Origin: Microthrixaceae bacterium
GTDB taxonomy: Bacteria; Actinomycetota; Acidimicrobiia; Acidimicrobiales; Microtrichaceae
Direction: 5' to 3'
DNA length: 64,000 nucleotides
Assembly (NCBI GenBank): GCA_027493675.1
Contig: JAOSKI010000041.1
Coordinates: 4,246-68,245, forward strand
A program made the translations under genes and the position numbers. The notes beneath the pieces were generated by a model. It saw nothing but the letters and a program-made list of their open reading frames with translations. It had not been told where the DNA came from and searched no databases. This document shows, one piece after another, positions 1-9,408 of this stretch; positions within the stretch are counted from its first letter, which is position 1; the number at the start of each line of letters is the position of its first letter.

Positions 1-1
1 C

Positions 2-1264
2 AGCGCGATCGGCGCCGCTCGAACGCTGAACGCATGGCGCCCCGCGGGCCGCTCCGGACGTGTGGCGAACATCGCCTTCCGCAACGGGCTTACCGTATCG
101 GAGCTCCCCATGCACTCCCTGGCCTGGCAGGCCCTCGCCACAGGCGGTTTCGTGGCCTCAGGTGCGCACCGAACACGTGCCGGGCGCGCCGGGTTGGCCT
201 TGACAGCGGTGTCCTTCTGTGGGCTCGCCGGATTGAGCAGGGCTGCCGGTCAGGCAGCAGAGGCACTGGAGCAGGCACTTGTCGAGGGCCTCGGTGCCGA
301 CTACCGAGCCGAGATGGACCGCGCGTTCGCTCCACGTGAGGAAGCGGCGATCATGCGGAGACAGGTAGTCAACCCGCTGCCACCGCTGCGTCGGCGCTAC
401 GTGCAGACCCGGGACGTCGCCTACGGGGAGTTCGGTGTGCGGAACCACCTCGACATCTGGCGTCGTGATGACCTTCCCGACGACGCCCGTGCGCCGGTGA
501 TCATCCAGGTGCACGGCGGTGCATGGATGTCGGGCAGCAAGGAGCAACAGGCGGTCCCTCTGATGGGGCACTTCGCGGAGCGGGGTTGGGTGAGCGTCGC
601 GGTGAACTACCGGCTGGCGCCGACAGATCCGTGGCCCGCCCAGATAGTCGATGTGAAACGGGCGATCGCCTGGGTGAAGGAGCACGTCGCCGAGCACGGT
701 GGTGACCCTGAATTCGTGGTCATCACCGGGGGATCGGCCGGTGGGCATCTCGCCACCCTGGCAGCGCTGACACCGGGGGTGTCGGACTTCCAGCCCGGAT
801 TCGAGGACGCCGACACCCGCGTGCAGGCCGTGGTGCCCATGTACGGCGTCTACGACCTCACGAACCGTGACAACACGGGTCGTTCCGACATGGAGGACCT
901 GTTGTCGCGGAACCTGTTCGAGGCACCGTTGGACGAAGCGCGCGAGGTGTGGGACCGCGCGAGCCCGATGAGCTGGGTCGCGCCCGACGCGCCGCCGTTC
1001 TTCATCGCCCACGGTGCGAACGACACGCTGGTGCCTGTCGCCCACGCACAGTCGTTCGCGAGGCTGCTGGCCGAAGTGTCCGAACAGCCTGTGGTGTACG
1101 CCGAGTTGCCGTGCGCGCAGCATGGGTTCGACCTCTTCTCATCGGTGCGGAGCCTCCACACCGTGCGCGCCGTCGACCGCTTCCTTGCTGTGGTCCGCAC
1201 TCGTGCCGCGCAACGGGCATCCCAGCGGCGTGCGGAGCGGGGACCTTCGCCATCGGTGTCCTGA
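2..1264 (+). CDS. alpha/beta hydrolase (esterase/lipase, HSL-like), 5' end cut by window
   Basis: Carboxylester hydrolase of the alpha/beta fold. The reading frame is open from base 2, and residues upstream of the first internal GTG (62) look like the conserved hydrophobic N-terminal segment of actinobacterial esterases, so the true start is probably outside the window. Seen: oxyanion-hole motif HGGAW, nucleophile elbow GGSAGGH (Ser nucleophile), a DTLVPV segment supplying the acid, and QHGFDLF with the catalytic His near the end. About 420 residues is normal for this group. The substrate is not predictable. The gene precedes two exported glycosidases on the same strand but is separated from them by 74 bases. 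Confidence 0.85.
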   Translation, partial: SAIGAARTLNAWRPAGRSGRVANIAFRNGLTVSELPMHSLAWQALATGGFVASGAHRTRAGRAGLALTAVSFCGLAGLSRAAGQAAEALEQALVEGLGADYRAEMDRAFAPREEAAIMRRQVVNPLPPLRRRYVQTRDVAYGEFGVRNHLDIWRRDDLPDDARAPVIIQVHGGAWMSGSKEQQAVPLMGHFAERGWVSVAVNYRLAPTDPWPAQIVDVKRAIAWVKEHVAEHGGDPEFVVITGGSAGGHLATLAALTPGVSDFQPGFEDADTRVQAVVPMYGVYDLTNRDNTGRSDMEDLLSRNLFEAPLDEAREVWDRASPMSWVAPDAPPFFIAHGANDTLVPVAHAQSFARLLAEVSEQPVVYAELPCAQHGFDLFSSVRSLHTVRAVDRFLAVVRTRAAQRASQRRAERGPSPSVS

Positions 1265-1338
1265 TCTCGCTCCTGATGGTCGCTGGCCCGCCTACTAGCC
1301 TCAGTCGGTCCCGACCAACGAGCCAGGAGAAGCCGTCG

Positions 1339-2631
1339 GTGAAGCGATGTTCAACCGGCCTGTTGGGTGTGGTCCTCGTCAGCGGCTCACTCGTGTTCGG
1401 CGGGTGCTCCGATTCGACCGGCGAACGGTCCGACGGTGGCGACTCACGGGAGGCGACGAGCACGACCAGTGCTGCAGAGGAGCGTGACGAGCAGGCCCCG
1501 GAGGTCCTCGCCGCCACGCCGCCGATGGGGTGGAACAGTTGGAACCAGGTCCGCTGCAAGGATCTGAACGAGGGCGTGGTCAGGCGTGCCGCCGACGCGA
1601 TCGTCGAGCACGGGCTCGACGAGGTCGGCTACACCTACGTGGTGGTCGATGACTGCTGGCAGGCCTATCAGCGTGACGCGCGAGGGGCTTTGGTCTCCAA
1701 TCCCGAGACGTTCCCCTCGGGCATGAGAGCCCTGGCGGACTACGTGCACGACAAGGGCCTCAGATTCGGCCTCTACCTGGTTCCCGGCTCGAAGACGTGC
1801 GCAATGACCTGGGACGGCTACCCCGCGGAGGGCATCGGCAGCCTCGGCCACGAACGCCAGGATGCCGAGATGCTCGAGGAGATCGGGGTCGACTACCTCA
1901 AGTACGACTGGTGTGAAGCGGACGTGAACGACGGCCTCGAGCGTGTCGAGGCCTTCACCTTGATGCGTGACGAACTGCGAAGGCTCGACCGGCCGATCGT
2001 CTACAGCATCTCGGAGTACGGCAGGGAACAGCCGTGGACATGGGCGCCGGGGATAGCGAACCTGTGGCGGACCACCGGCGACATCGCGCCCGAGTGGCTG
2101 TCGATCGTCGACATCATCGAATCCCAGGTGGACCTGGCTGACTACGCGGGACCGGGTGGTTGGAACGATCCCGACATGTTGCAGGTGGGCAACGGCGACA
2201 TGACCCCCGACGAGGTCCGATCCCATGTCGGCATGTGGGCGATGCTCGCCGCGCCGTTGATGATCGGCACCGACCTGGACAACCTCGCCCCGGAGGTGCT
2301 CGAAGCGCTCGCGAACGAGGAGGTCGTCGCGATCGACCAGGATCCCCTCGGCAAGCAGGCTCGACGTGTCCAGGTGGGTCAGGGCGAACCATGGGTGCGC
2401 ACCGAGGTTTGGGCACGACCGCTGGAGAACGGCGATCTGGCGGTGGCCCTGTTCAACAAGTCGGACACGCCGACTGAGATCACGACGACCCTCGAAGAGG
2501 TGGGGGCGCCCGCGGGCACCTGGGCGGTCCGCGATGCAACCAACGGTGAGGATCTGTCACCGACCGATGGTCGGCTCTCGGGCACTGTTCCGGCCCACGG
2601 AGTGACGATCCTGAGGCTCTCGGCGGGGTAG
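1339..2631 (+). CDS. GH27 alpha-galactosidase, lipoprotein
   Basis: Retaining exo-glycosidase of family GH27 (alpha-galactosidase or alpha-N-acetylgalactosaminidase type), probably anchored outside the membrane. The GTG at 1339 is chosen because AGGAGA lies 8-9 bases upstream and it opens a short signal peptide ending FGGC, a plausible lipobox followed by a Ser/Thr/Asp-rich linker. Family motifs in order: PPMGWNSWN, VDDCW, then YLKYDWC with the nucleophile Asp190, LWRTTGDI with the acid/base Asp248, GGWNDPDML, and IDQDPLGKQ. The 58-residue spacing of the two Asp matches the human enzyme closely (170 and 231). A C-terminal beta domain (about residues 345-430) completes the protein. The gene is intact, unlike many neighbours. 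Confidence 0.92.
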   Translation: MKRCSTGLLGVVLVSGSLVFGGCSDSTGERSDGGDSREATSTTSAAEERDEQAPEVLAATPPMGWNSWNQVRCKDLNEGVVRRAADAIVEHGLDEVGYTYVVVDDCWQAYQRDARGALVSNPETFPSGMRALADYVHDKGLRFGLYLVPGSKTCAMTWDGYPAEGIGSLGHERQDAEMLEEIGVDYLKYDWCEADVNDGLERVEAFTLMRDELRRLDRPIVYSISEYGREQPWTWAPGIANLWRTTGDIAPEWLSIVDIIESQVDLADYAGPGGWNDPDMLQVGNGDMTPDEVRSHVGMWAMLAAPLMIGTDLDNLAPEVLEALANEEVVAIDQDPLGKQARRVQVGQGEPWVRTEVWARPLENGDLAVALFNKSDTPTEITTTLEEVGAPAGTWAVRDATNGEDLSPTDGRLSGTVPAHGVTILRLSAG

Positions 2632-2739
2632 CGGGTGTCCGGCTCGCTGCTCGTTCCACCACGGCGGAGTGTCTCCCCATCGGTGCGCAGCGGCTTGGCC
2701 ATCGGCCTGCACACCGGCACCTGCGCCGGGTTCGCACTC

Positions 2740-4385
2740 GTGTGCCGAAGGCTCGTATCGGGTCTCTGTGAGCCGAACGTCAGGCGTGTGGGCCTCTTGG
2801 CACTTGTCGCCGTGCTGGTTGCCGGGTGTTCCTCAGGGGAGGCGACGCCGCAGTGGACGATCCGGGCGCGCCGCGCTCCGGCGGTGACGAGACGGCGGAG
2901 TCGAGCGCAGTGGAGCTGCTTCCGCTACGTGCCGAAGGGGGCGACGCCCCGCGCTTCGTCGACGAAGCAGGTCGTGAGGTGCTGCTGCGAGGCGTGAACG
3001 TCAACTCACTGGGCGAGTACCACCAGGCGGATCCGGACCTGCCGTCCACCCTGCCGGTGACCGAAGCCGACTGGCGGTCGATGGCCTCGCTCGGCTTCAG
3101 CGCGGTGCGCCTGATCGTGTCGTGGTCACGCCTGGAACCTGAACCAGGCGAGTTCGACGAGGACTACGTGGCGGAGATCCACGAGGCCGTCGGCCAGGCC
3201 GCTGCCAAGGGCATCTACGTGATCCTCGACATGCACCAGGATGCATGGAGTCCTTTCATCGCGACACCGGCGGACCACGAATGCCCCGACGGGCTCGAGC
3301 GGGCGATCGGTTGGGATGGAGCGCCCGAGTGGGCAACGCTCACCGACGGTGCCGAGACATGCCGGAGCCCCGGTAGTCGTGAGTCGTCCGAAGCGGTGCA
3401 GACCGCGTTCCGGTCCTTCTATGACAACCGCATGCCCGAGGGCACCAAGGTGGGCATCCGCACCGCGCTCGCGCGGACTTGGGGTCGTCTGGCGGCCGAG
3501 TTCGCCGACGAGTCGGCGGTCGCGGGCTACGACCTGTTCAACGAGCCCAATGGTGTCGAGGCGCTCGAGGTGCAGTTGCCGAAGTACACGGCGTTCGTGA
3601 GGGAATCCATCGCTGCGATCCGCGCCGCCGAGCAGCAGGCCGGTGGATTCGACCACATCGTGTTCGTCGAGCCGATCGTGTCGTACCCGCTGCCGAACAG
3701 CGTCCCCGCGGCCGGGTTCGACGCAGACGACAACCTGGCGTTCGCCCCGCACCACTACTGGGAATCCATCACAGACGTACTCACCGTCGAGCAGGGGTTC
3801 CGCATCGCTGAGGACGCGTCGGCCGAGTTGGGGATGCCGTTCTGGGTCGGCGAGTACGGCTGGTGGAGCACGAGTGAGCAGGACATGGAGGAGCTCGGTC
3901 GGTATGCCGCTGCGGAGGATGCGGCCGTGGCCGGTGGTGCGTGGTGGCAGTGGCGTCAGGCATGTGGTGATCCCCACTCGATCGGCGTGCCTGGCAACGA
4001 ACCCACCGACCAGCACCACCTGAACGCACTCGGCTGCCCCGACGACGACGACCTCGGCATCACCGAGCCCTATTCAGTCGTGCTCTCGCGCACGTATCCG
4101 CGCGCTGCTCCGGGTCGGATCACCGCACTGGCGAGCGACCCCGAGAGGCGGACCGCGACGATCAGCGGCGAGTCGACCGAGCAAGAGGGCGAGCTGCTCG
4201 TGTGGGTGCCCGACGGCGGCCACGGTGCACCTGACACGACCGGAGCCGGGCTCACCGATATCGACCTGACCGCCGTCGAGGGTGGCTGGGTCCTCTCGGC
4301 GACCGTCACCTGTGTCGGCTACACCCTCATGATCGATACGCCAGGGGATCCCTCGACGACCGCGCCATCCGATGGCACCTGCTGA
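2740..4385 (+). CDS. GH5 endoglycoceramidase-like glycosidase, lipoprotein (frameshift near 2840)
   Basis: Predicted secreted retaining glycosidase of GH5, closest in motif pattern to endoglycoceramidases, which release glycans from glycosphingolipids or related glycolipids. Seen: [30 protein letters not shown] (acid/base Glu at 3543-3545) and WVGEYGWWS (nucleophile Glu at 3852-3854). A C-terminal beta-sandwich-like tail follows. The signal sequence [14 protein letters not shown], a clear lipobox, is encoded one frame away, and the frames join around 2834-2850 in a G-rich stretch, so one base is probably missing or extra. The start is uncertain (GTG 2740 is one option). It lies 109 bases after the GH27 gene, and both could act on galactolipids or glycolipids. 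Confidence 0.8.
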
Positions 4386-4467
4386 TCGACACCCTCGGGG
4401 CAACCGGGACGTCGTGGCCTGACGGTGCGGGCCGTGCCGCCGAAGCTCGAGGCGATCGCAGCAGTGA

Positions 4468-4982
4468 TCACGGCCTTTCGAGAGCTTCGTCGAGCGCGGC
4501 GAGCGTGCCGGAATCGAACGCCACGAGGATGCACCGCTCGATAGAAGCCGGATCGAGGTCGCGCAGGGTTGCCACAGCCGTGTTCGAAGCCAGCGGCTGC
4601 GGGAACCCGTAGATCCCCGTGGAGATCGACGGGAACGCGATCGATCCGGCTCCGAGGCCGTCTGCCACCTCGACAGCTCGCCTGTAGGCGGATGCGAGCA
4701 GCGCCACGTTGCGGTCCGACTCCGCTCGGCCTCCGCCGGGGTCCCATCGGGGCCGACCGCGTGGATCACCCATCTCGCCGGCAGTGCGTAGCCGGAGGTC
4801 GCGCGGGCATCGCCGGTCGGGCACGGCCCGACGCGGGCGCACTCCGCAGCCAGAGCGGCTCCGGCGGCACGGTGTATCGCCCCGCACACTCCGCCGCCGG
4901 GAGCCAGTTGCTCGTTGGCGGCGTTGACGATCGCGTCCACTTCCAACCCGATGATGTCTCCGAGGCAGGTCTCGATCTGCAT
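4468..4982 (-). CDS. macro-domain protein, O-acetyl-ADP-ribose deacetylase type (frameshift near 4735)
   Basis: Stand-alone macro domain of about 170 residues, expected to bind ADP-ribose and possibly hydrolyse O-acetyl-ADP-ribose or ADP-ribosylated residues. Seen: start ATG at 4982 behind [25 protein letters not shown], the substrate-binding [22 protein letters not shown]; then, after a one-base frame change at a G run (4725-4745), the second half with [12 protein letters not shown], the conserved phosphate-binding loop. The two halves together give a full-length domain, so I read this as one gene with a sequence error. It is convergent with the GH5 gene. Confidence 0.85.
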
Positions 4983-5382
4983 TCGCGTGCCTCCCTGTCC
5001 CTCACGTTGCCGACCATGGTGCCAATACGTGCAGGAGTCGCCACGAGGATACGACCACCTACTTGGGCGGTGGTCCTCGACCAGGATGGCTGGATCTGCT
5101 CCCTCGACAACCTGGTGTCGTGCCCACTGCTTTGGAACTGGACCCGCTCCTACGGCGCGCCGATCTGGTTGTGGTCGGGCATGAAGGCTCCGGCGACCGC
5201 GCAACCCGGGTAGGTGGGCGATCAGCCACCGGATCTCTGACAGCTTCGTCGACGCCCAGGGTTACCGGGCACCCGATGACCGCAGGGCAGGTGCAGCTCG
5301 TCAGCCTGACCGGCGGCGGTGGTGGTGGTCCGGCTACGACGCCGGCGCCGGGTCACGGGATCGGTGCGTGACAGCGCCGGTG
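4983..5382. other. 400-base gap with no recognisable gene
   Basis: Between the macro-domain start and the end of the DUF1801 gene I see no coding region with recognisable motifs on either strand. Open frames exist because of the GC content, but none has a good ribosome binding site plus a family signature. The part next to 4983 must hold the macro-domain promoter. No tRNA-like fold or strong terminator was evident by eye. Confidence 0.5.
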
Positions 5383-5817
5383 TCAGAATCCTTCCCAGCC
5401 CGGTAGCGCAGCGGCCTGTGCGATCCAGTCGCGGAGCTGTGCCTCGTCGTCGATGCCGTGCCCGTGGATGTGCAGGTAGCGCGCCGAGGGATCCTTGGAG
5501 GATTCCGGTGGTGGCGGTTCGAGATCGGCTCCCCTGAAGAACGCAAGCTTCACGTAGTTGGTGAAGCAGTGGAAGCTGAGGAACCAGCCGCTGTCCTCGA
5601 CGCCGTAGAACGGTGAGTTCCACCGCACGGCCTTCCGCACCTGCGGAACCATCGCGACGATCAGATCGTCGAGATGGCGACCGATCGGCTGCTTCCAGCC
5701 AGGCATCGCAGCGATGAAGGCCTGAACCGGCTCGTCGCCGTCGCCCTTGGGGATCTGCGGGTTCCCACCCGACAGCAGCTTCGGCGCCTTGGCGCCTGTG
5801 GTCTGTCGCTCGGGCAT
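5383..5817 (-). CDS. DUF1801 family protein
   Basis: Small soluble protein of 144 residues with the DUF1801 pattern (YdhG-like fold). Seen: IGRHLDDLIVAMVPQVRKAVRWNSPFYG followed by GWFLSFHCFTNYVKLAFF, the usual core of the family, and a C-terminal DWIAQAAALPGW. The start ATG 5817 is chosen because further upstream the frame runs antisense to the next gene. Members are sometimes annotated as iron chaperones but the biochemical role is unsettled. It is divergent from a tandem SRPBCC gene with a 121-base shared promoter region, a common partnership for this family. Confidence 0.8.
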   Translation of the reverse strand: MPERQTTGAKAPKLLSGGNPQIPKGDGDEPVQAFIAAMPGWKQPIGRHLDDLIVAMVPQVRKAVRWNSPFYGVEDSGWFLSFHCFTNYVKLAFFRGADLEPPPPESSKDPSARYLHIHGHGIDDEAQLRDWIAQAAALPGWEGF

Positions 5818-5938
5818 TGTCCGCGCCCCCTTCGGAGAACTGATCTGGAACATACTTGCAGCAGGGTCGACGAATCCCACCGCGGCATCTGCCCGACAGC
5901 AAGCGGCGTCGGCCCGATCGACAGAGGGGGATCGCATC

Positions 5939-6926
5939 ATGCCCATCGAATCCGTTGACAACGACCGTGGTGCGTTGACGCTGAGCGTCGTTGCGGACTT
6001 CCCAGTGTCGGTGCAGCGACTGTGGGACGCGTATGCCGACCCACGCCAGATCGAACGGCTCTGGGGACCCCCGATGTGGCCGGCCACCTTCGCGCGCCAC
6101 GACTTCTTCCCGGGAGGACGCTCCGCCTACGTGATGACGGGACCCGAGGGTGAGGAATCACGTGGCTACTGGGAGTTCCTGCGCGTGGATGCACATCGTG
6201 GCTTCGAGGTCCTCGACGGCTTCAGCCATTCCGACGGATCGCCGAACACCGAACTGCCCACGACCCGGATGGTGTTCGACTTCGATTCCACCGACAGCGG
6301 TTCCCGGTTGACCACGACGTCGCATTTCGGATCTGCCGAACAGCTCGACCAACTCCTCGATATGGGGATGGAGGGAAGGCCTCCGCGAGGCGATGGCTCA
6401 GATCGACGATGTCGTGGCCGACTCCCGCACGTTCGCAGCCGAGATGCCAGCGGAAGCCCGGATCCTCGGGGACACGACCGTGCGCATCGGCCGTGTCGTG
6501 CGGGGAACCCCCGAAGCGATCTGGGCGGCCCACCACGACCCCGACCTGGTCGCGCGCTGGATGACCGGTCCCGACGGCTGGTCCATGCCGGTCTGCGAGA
6601 CAGCGACGCAGGTAGGAGCGAACTACCGATACGTTTGGCGCAACGATGCCGACGGTGCGAGCTTCCAGTCAACCGGCGAGGTGCTGGAGATGGCCGAACC
6701 CCACCGTGTGGTGTTCACCGAGCGCATGGAGGGCGACATGATCCCCGAAGGTGCACCGGGCACGCTGAACGAGGTGACCTTCACCGCACTCGAAGGCGGC
6801 ACGCTCGTTGTCGTCGTCGTCACCTACCCGGATGCCCAGACCCGCGACGCGGTTCTCCGGAACCGGGATGGTCGAAGGCATGGAGCAGAGCTATGGCGCT
6901 TGGAGACAGACGTGCTCGACTCATGA
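5939..6926 (+). CDS. tandem SRPBCC (AHSA1-like) protein (frameshifts near 6373 and 6850)
   Basis: Two START/SRPBCC AHSA1-type ligand-binding domains in one chain. Domain 1 (from ATG 5939) shows PVSVQRLWDAYADPRQIERLWGPP split over the usual helix; domain 2 shows GTPEAIWAAHHDPDLVARWM and ends with MVEGMEQSY and LETDVLDS. The first break is explained by one extra G in the GGG at about 6373-6375: removing it gives a continuous GMEEGLREAMAQIDDVV linker. A pair of compensating indels lies near 6850-6895. Family proteins bind hydrophobic ligands or act as small-molecule enzymes; no ligand can be named. It is divergently transcribed from the DUF1801 gene. Confidence 0.8.
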
Positions 6927-7059
6927 GGGTCCGGTTCGCCGAGGTGGCCGAGGACCGCGTCGTGGCCGACCTCACCTCGACACCGGCCGAGCACGGACGA
7001 ACAGCAGGAAGGGTCTCTGATCGACATGGCTGATCGAGATGGCCTGATCGACGCGGTTG

Positions 7060-8984
7060 ATGGCCGTGGTTGACCGGCGGGGTTTTGTGCAGGGGCTCGT
7101 GGCCACCGGCGCGGCGATCGGGCTGGGTGGGACGGTGCTCGGATGCTCGTCGAAGTCGTCCGAGGCGGCGGGCGGGAGTTCCACCGTGGCCCCGAGCGCC
7201 CCCGGTGGTGTCGCCGGTCCGTGACCGTTGGGCACGGATGCCCGCGGCGTTCAACCGGAAGGTCACCGACGAAGCCGACGACCTGGAGCTGCGCGTGTTG
7301 GCCGGCGACCTGCCCGAGGGCCTCGCGGGCCACGTGTTCCTCCAGTCGCTCGCGCTCGGCCCCACCGACGCGGGCTTCAGCGGAGACCCCCTCATCTGGC
7401 GGCTCGACCTCGACGGTGCCACGCCGCGGATCACCTCGCGGCTGTTGCGCAGCACCGACTACCTCCTCGGCCAGGCCTTCGCCGACACCCCGTACCGCTT
7501 CGAGTCCCGTGGCGTCATGCGGATCGGTCCGCTGGGGATGCAGGGACCAGCCCAACACCGCCGTGGTTCGCATGGATGGCAACCGGCTGTTCGCGACCGT
7601 CGACGGTGGCCGCCCCTGGGAGTTCGACCCGGCCACGCTCGCTCCTGTGTCGCCCCCTCGGCGGACTCGATGCGTACCGCCCGATGGGCGCACCCACTGC
7701 GGTGAACCAACCGCTGTGCCCGATGATGGTCACGAGCGCACCCTCCCTACGACGCGGAGACCGGCGAGTACTACGGCGCCTGCTTGTCGGTCATCCCCGG
7801 CCCGGACACCGCGTTCTTCGAGGTGCTGTGCTGGTCGGGCGGGGGTGCGATCAAGAGGGTCCCTCTGCTCACGCCCGATCGCCGGCCGCTGATCATCACC
7901 CAGAACGCCCATCAACTGGACGTGACACGGGATCACCTGGTGATCCTCGACGCCGGGGGCACCATCGAGGCGTCGAAGCTCGGCGCGCCTCCCAACTCGG
8001 TGGCGGCCGGCGAGGCGGTGGCGCCACGGCCCGAGTCCTACCTGTACGTCGTGGATCGCAGCGAGCTGCGTTCCACCACGGGGACCGCGACCGTGCGCCG
8101 CGCCCTCGTGCCCCGCGAGGCGGGCCATTTCACGTTGGACTACGACAGCTCGCCAGCTCGCTTGGTGCTGCACGTCGCGCACACGTCGGCTTCTGACTTC
8201 GTGGAATGGGTCCAGCCGTACGACACGCACCCCTTCACGGGCGCCGGTGTGCGCAGCGACCTGGTGAACGCGATCACCCCGGTGTGCTACGACGCCGGTG
8301 TGATCGGTCGCTACGAGATCGATGCGGCCACCGGCGAGGTGCTCGACGAGTCGGTCTTCCACGACGACTGGACCTGGGGCACCGGTGGGCTCACGGCGCG
8401 CAACCCCAACACGCCTGCTACGACGCTCGGTGACCTGTTCCATTCCAACCGGGTTCCCGACCGACCTGGCGGTGCAGCGCGTGTACTCGGGGTTCGGTGG
8501 AGCATCCGTATCGAATCGTCGCCACCGACGACCTGCCATGGAAGGGGGTTCCGTCCAGCCTGGTCCGCGCCGATCACGACGCCGGCCGTGTGGTCGACGG
8601 CTACACGTTCCCGGGTGATCGTTTCGCGGGACCCCACCTTCGTGCCCCGCAACGGAACCGCCCGAGGTTCCGCCGACGGCCACATCAGTGATCGTGGTGT
8701 TCGGCGACACCGTCACCGAGGACTCTGCGGGCACCGAGCTGTGGGTGTTCGACGCGGCCCGCTGGCTGAGGGCCCGGTGGTGAAGCTCGCCAGCCCGGAA
8801 GTTGCGGATGCCGATGACGCTCCACTCGGTGTGGACCGACTCGCTGCGCAGCACCCGACCCGACGAGCGCGCCGATGTCGAAGCCGAGCTCACCCAACGG
8901 GCCGACTCGTGGTCGGCCGACCCACAGGTGGGCGCCATCGTGCGCTCGGAGGTGCTGCCCGCATACGAGGCTGTGCGTGCCTGA
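7060..8984 (+). CDS. Tat-exported carotenoid oxygenase (RPE65/CCD family), at least five frameshifts
   Basis: Non-haem iron dioxygenase of the carotenoid cleavage family, about 600 residues when reconstructed. The start ATG 7060 opens VDRRGFVQGLVATG, a twin-arginine signal ending at LGCSS, so export by Tat and perhaps lipid anchoring is likely. The four family iron-ligand His contexts are visible in different frames: SAHPPYDAETGEYYG, TRDHLVILDAG, LHVAHTSASDFVEW and the terminal TLHSVWTD. Frame changes fall near 7220, 7545, 7655, 7745, 8450-8500, 8630 and 8790. All four ligands survive, which argues for sequence errors rather than decay. The substrate could be a carotenoid, apocarotenoid or stilbene. 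Confidence 0.82.
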
Positions 8985-9242
8985 TCGCCCCGGACGGTGA
9001 CTCCGGTCAGGCTGGAGCGCACATGGCATCGACTATGGCGGCTCACCTGCGGAACAAGGTGGGTGAATCCACGCCAGGGACTTGCGCGGATCGGTCACGT
9101 CGGTGGTTCCAGGACCCTGGCGGCTTCGCCGCCAGAACCCGCTCCCTCACGGGTCGGTGCACCTATCGGCTCACCTCCTAAGTCCTCATCGAACTGTGCC
9201 GACCGTGTCAGCGACGAGGGTCATGAACGAGGAGATGAGACG
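8985..9242. promoter_or_regulatory. leader region of the glycosyltransferase unit with a strong hairpin
   Basis: There is no gene in this 258-base gap. It contains a perfect hairpin at 9117-9135 (CTGGCGGC, loop TTC, GCCGCCAG) followed by GC-rich sequence without a T tract. It could serve as a terminator for the oxygenase gene or as part of a structured leader for the genes starting at 9243. I could not match it to a known riboswitch consensus. Confidence 0.35.
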
Positions 9243-9402
9243 ATGTACGGACAGATCGCCGGCGCCGGCGCTGCGGCAGGGTTCCCGCCGCTCTTGCTTC
9301 ACCGGGGTGTCGAGCACCGGGTTCGCGTGGATGCTCGGAGCAGGCGGGATCCTGATTGTGTTCGGGATCGGTCTGCTTCGCTTGGCGCACCAGAGACGCT
9401 GA
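9243..9402 (+). CDS. small single-pass membrane protein with C-terminal TGF-type anchor (frameshift near 9290)
   Basis: Protein of about 52 residues starting MYGQIAGAGAAAG behind AGGAGATGAGACG. After a one-base frame change it continues SSTGFAWMLGAGGILIVFG and ends LLRLAHQRR. The layout (short N-terminus, TG-F motif, one hydrophobic span, positively charged tail) resembles a minimal cell-wall-sorting or membrane-anchor peptide. It ends just before the glycosyltransferase (stop at 9400-9402, next start about 9409), so the two are probably co-translated. Function is unknown; a role at the export site of the polysaccharide is only inference. Confidence 0.5.
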
Positions 9403-9408
9403 TCGGCT

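Noticed and set aside
158..1123. Long minus-strand open frame opposite the first hydrolase
   Set aside because: Pure shadow of the real gene: no ribosome binding site, Arg/His-rich composition and no family motif. The same applies to similar frames opposite other genes, such as 3126-4019 and 1444-2226.
9050..9240. c-di-GMP or c-di-AMP riboswitch before the glycosyltransferase
   Set aside because: A strong hairpin is present, but the conserved sequence blocks of known classes were not found by eye; kept only as an unassigned leader.
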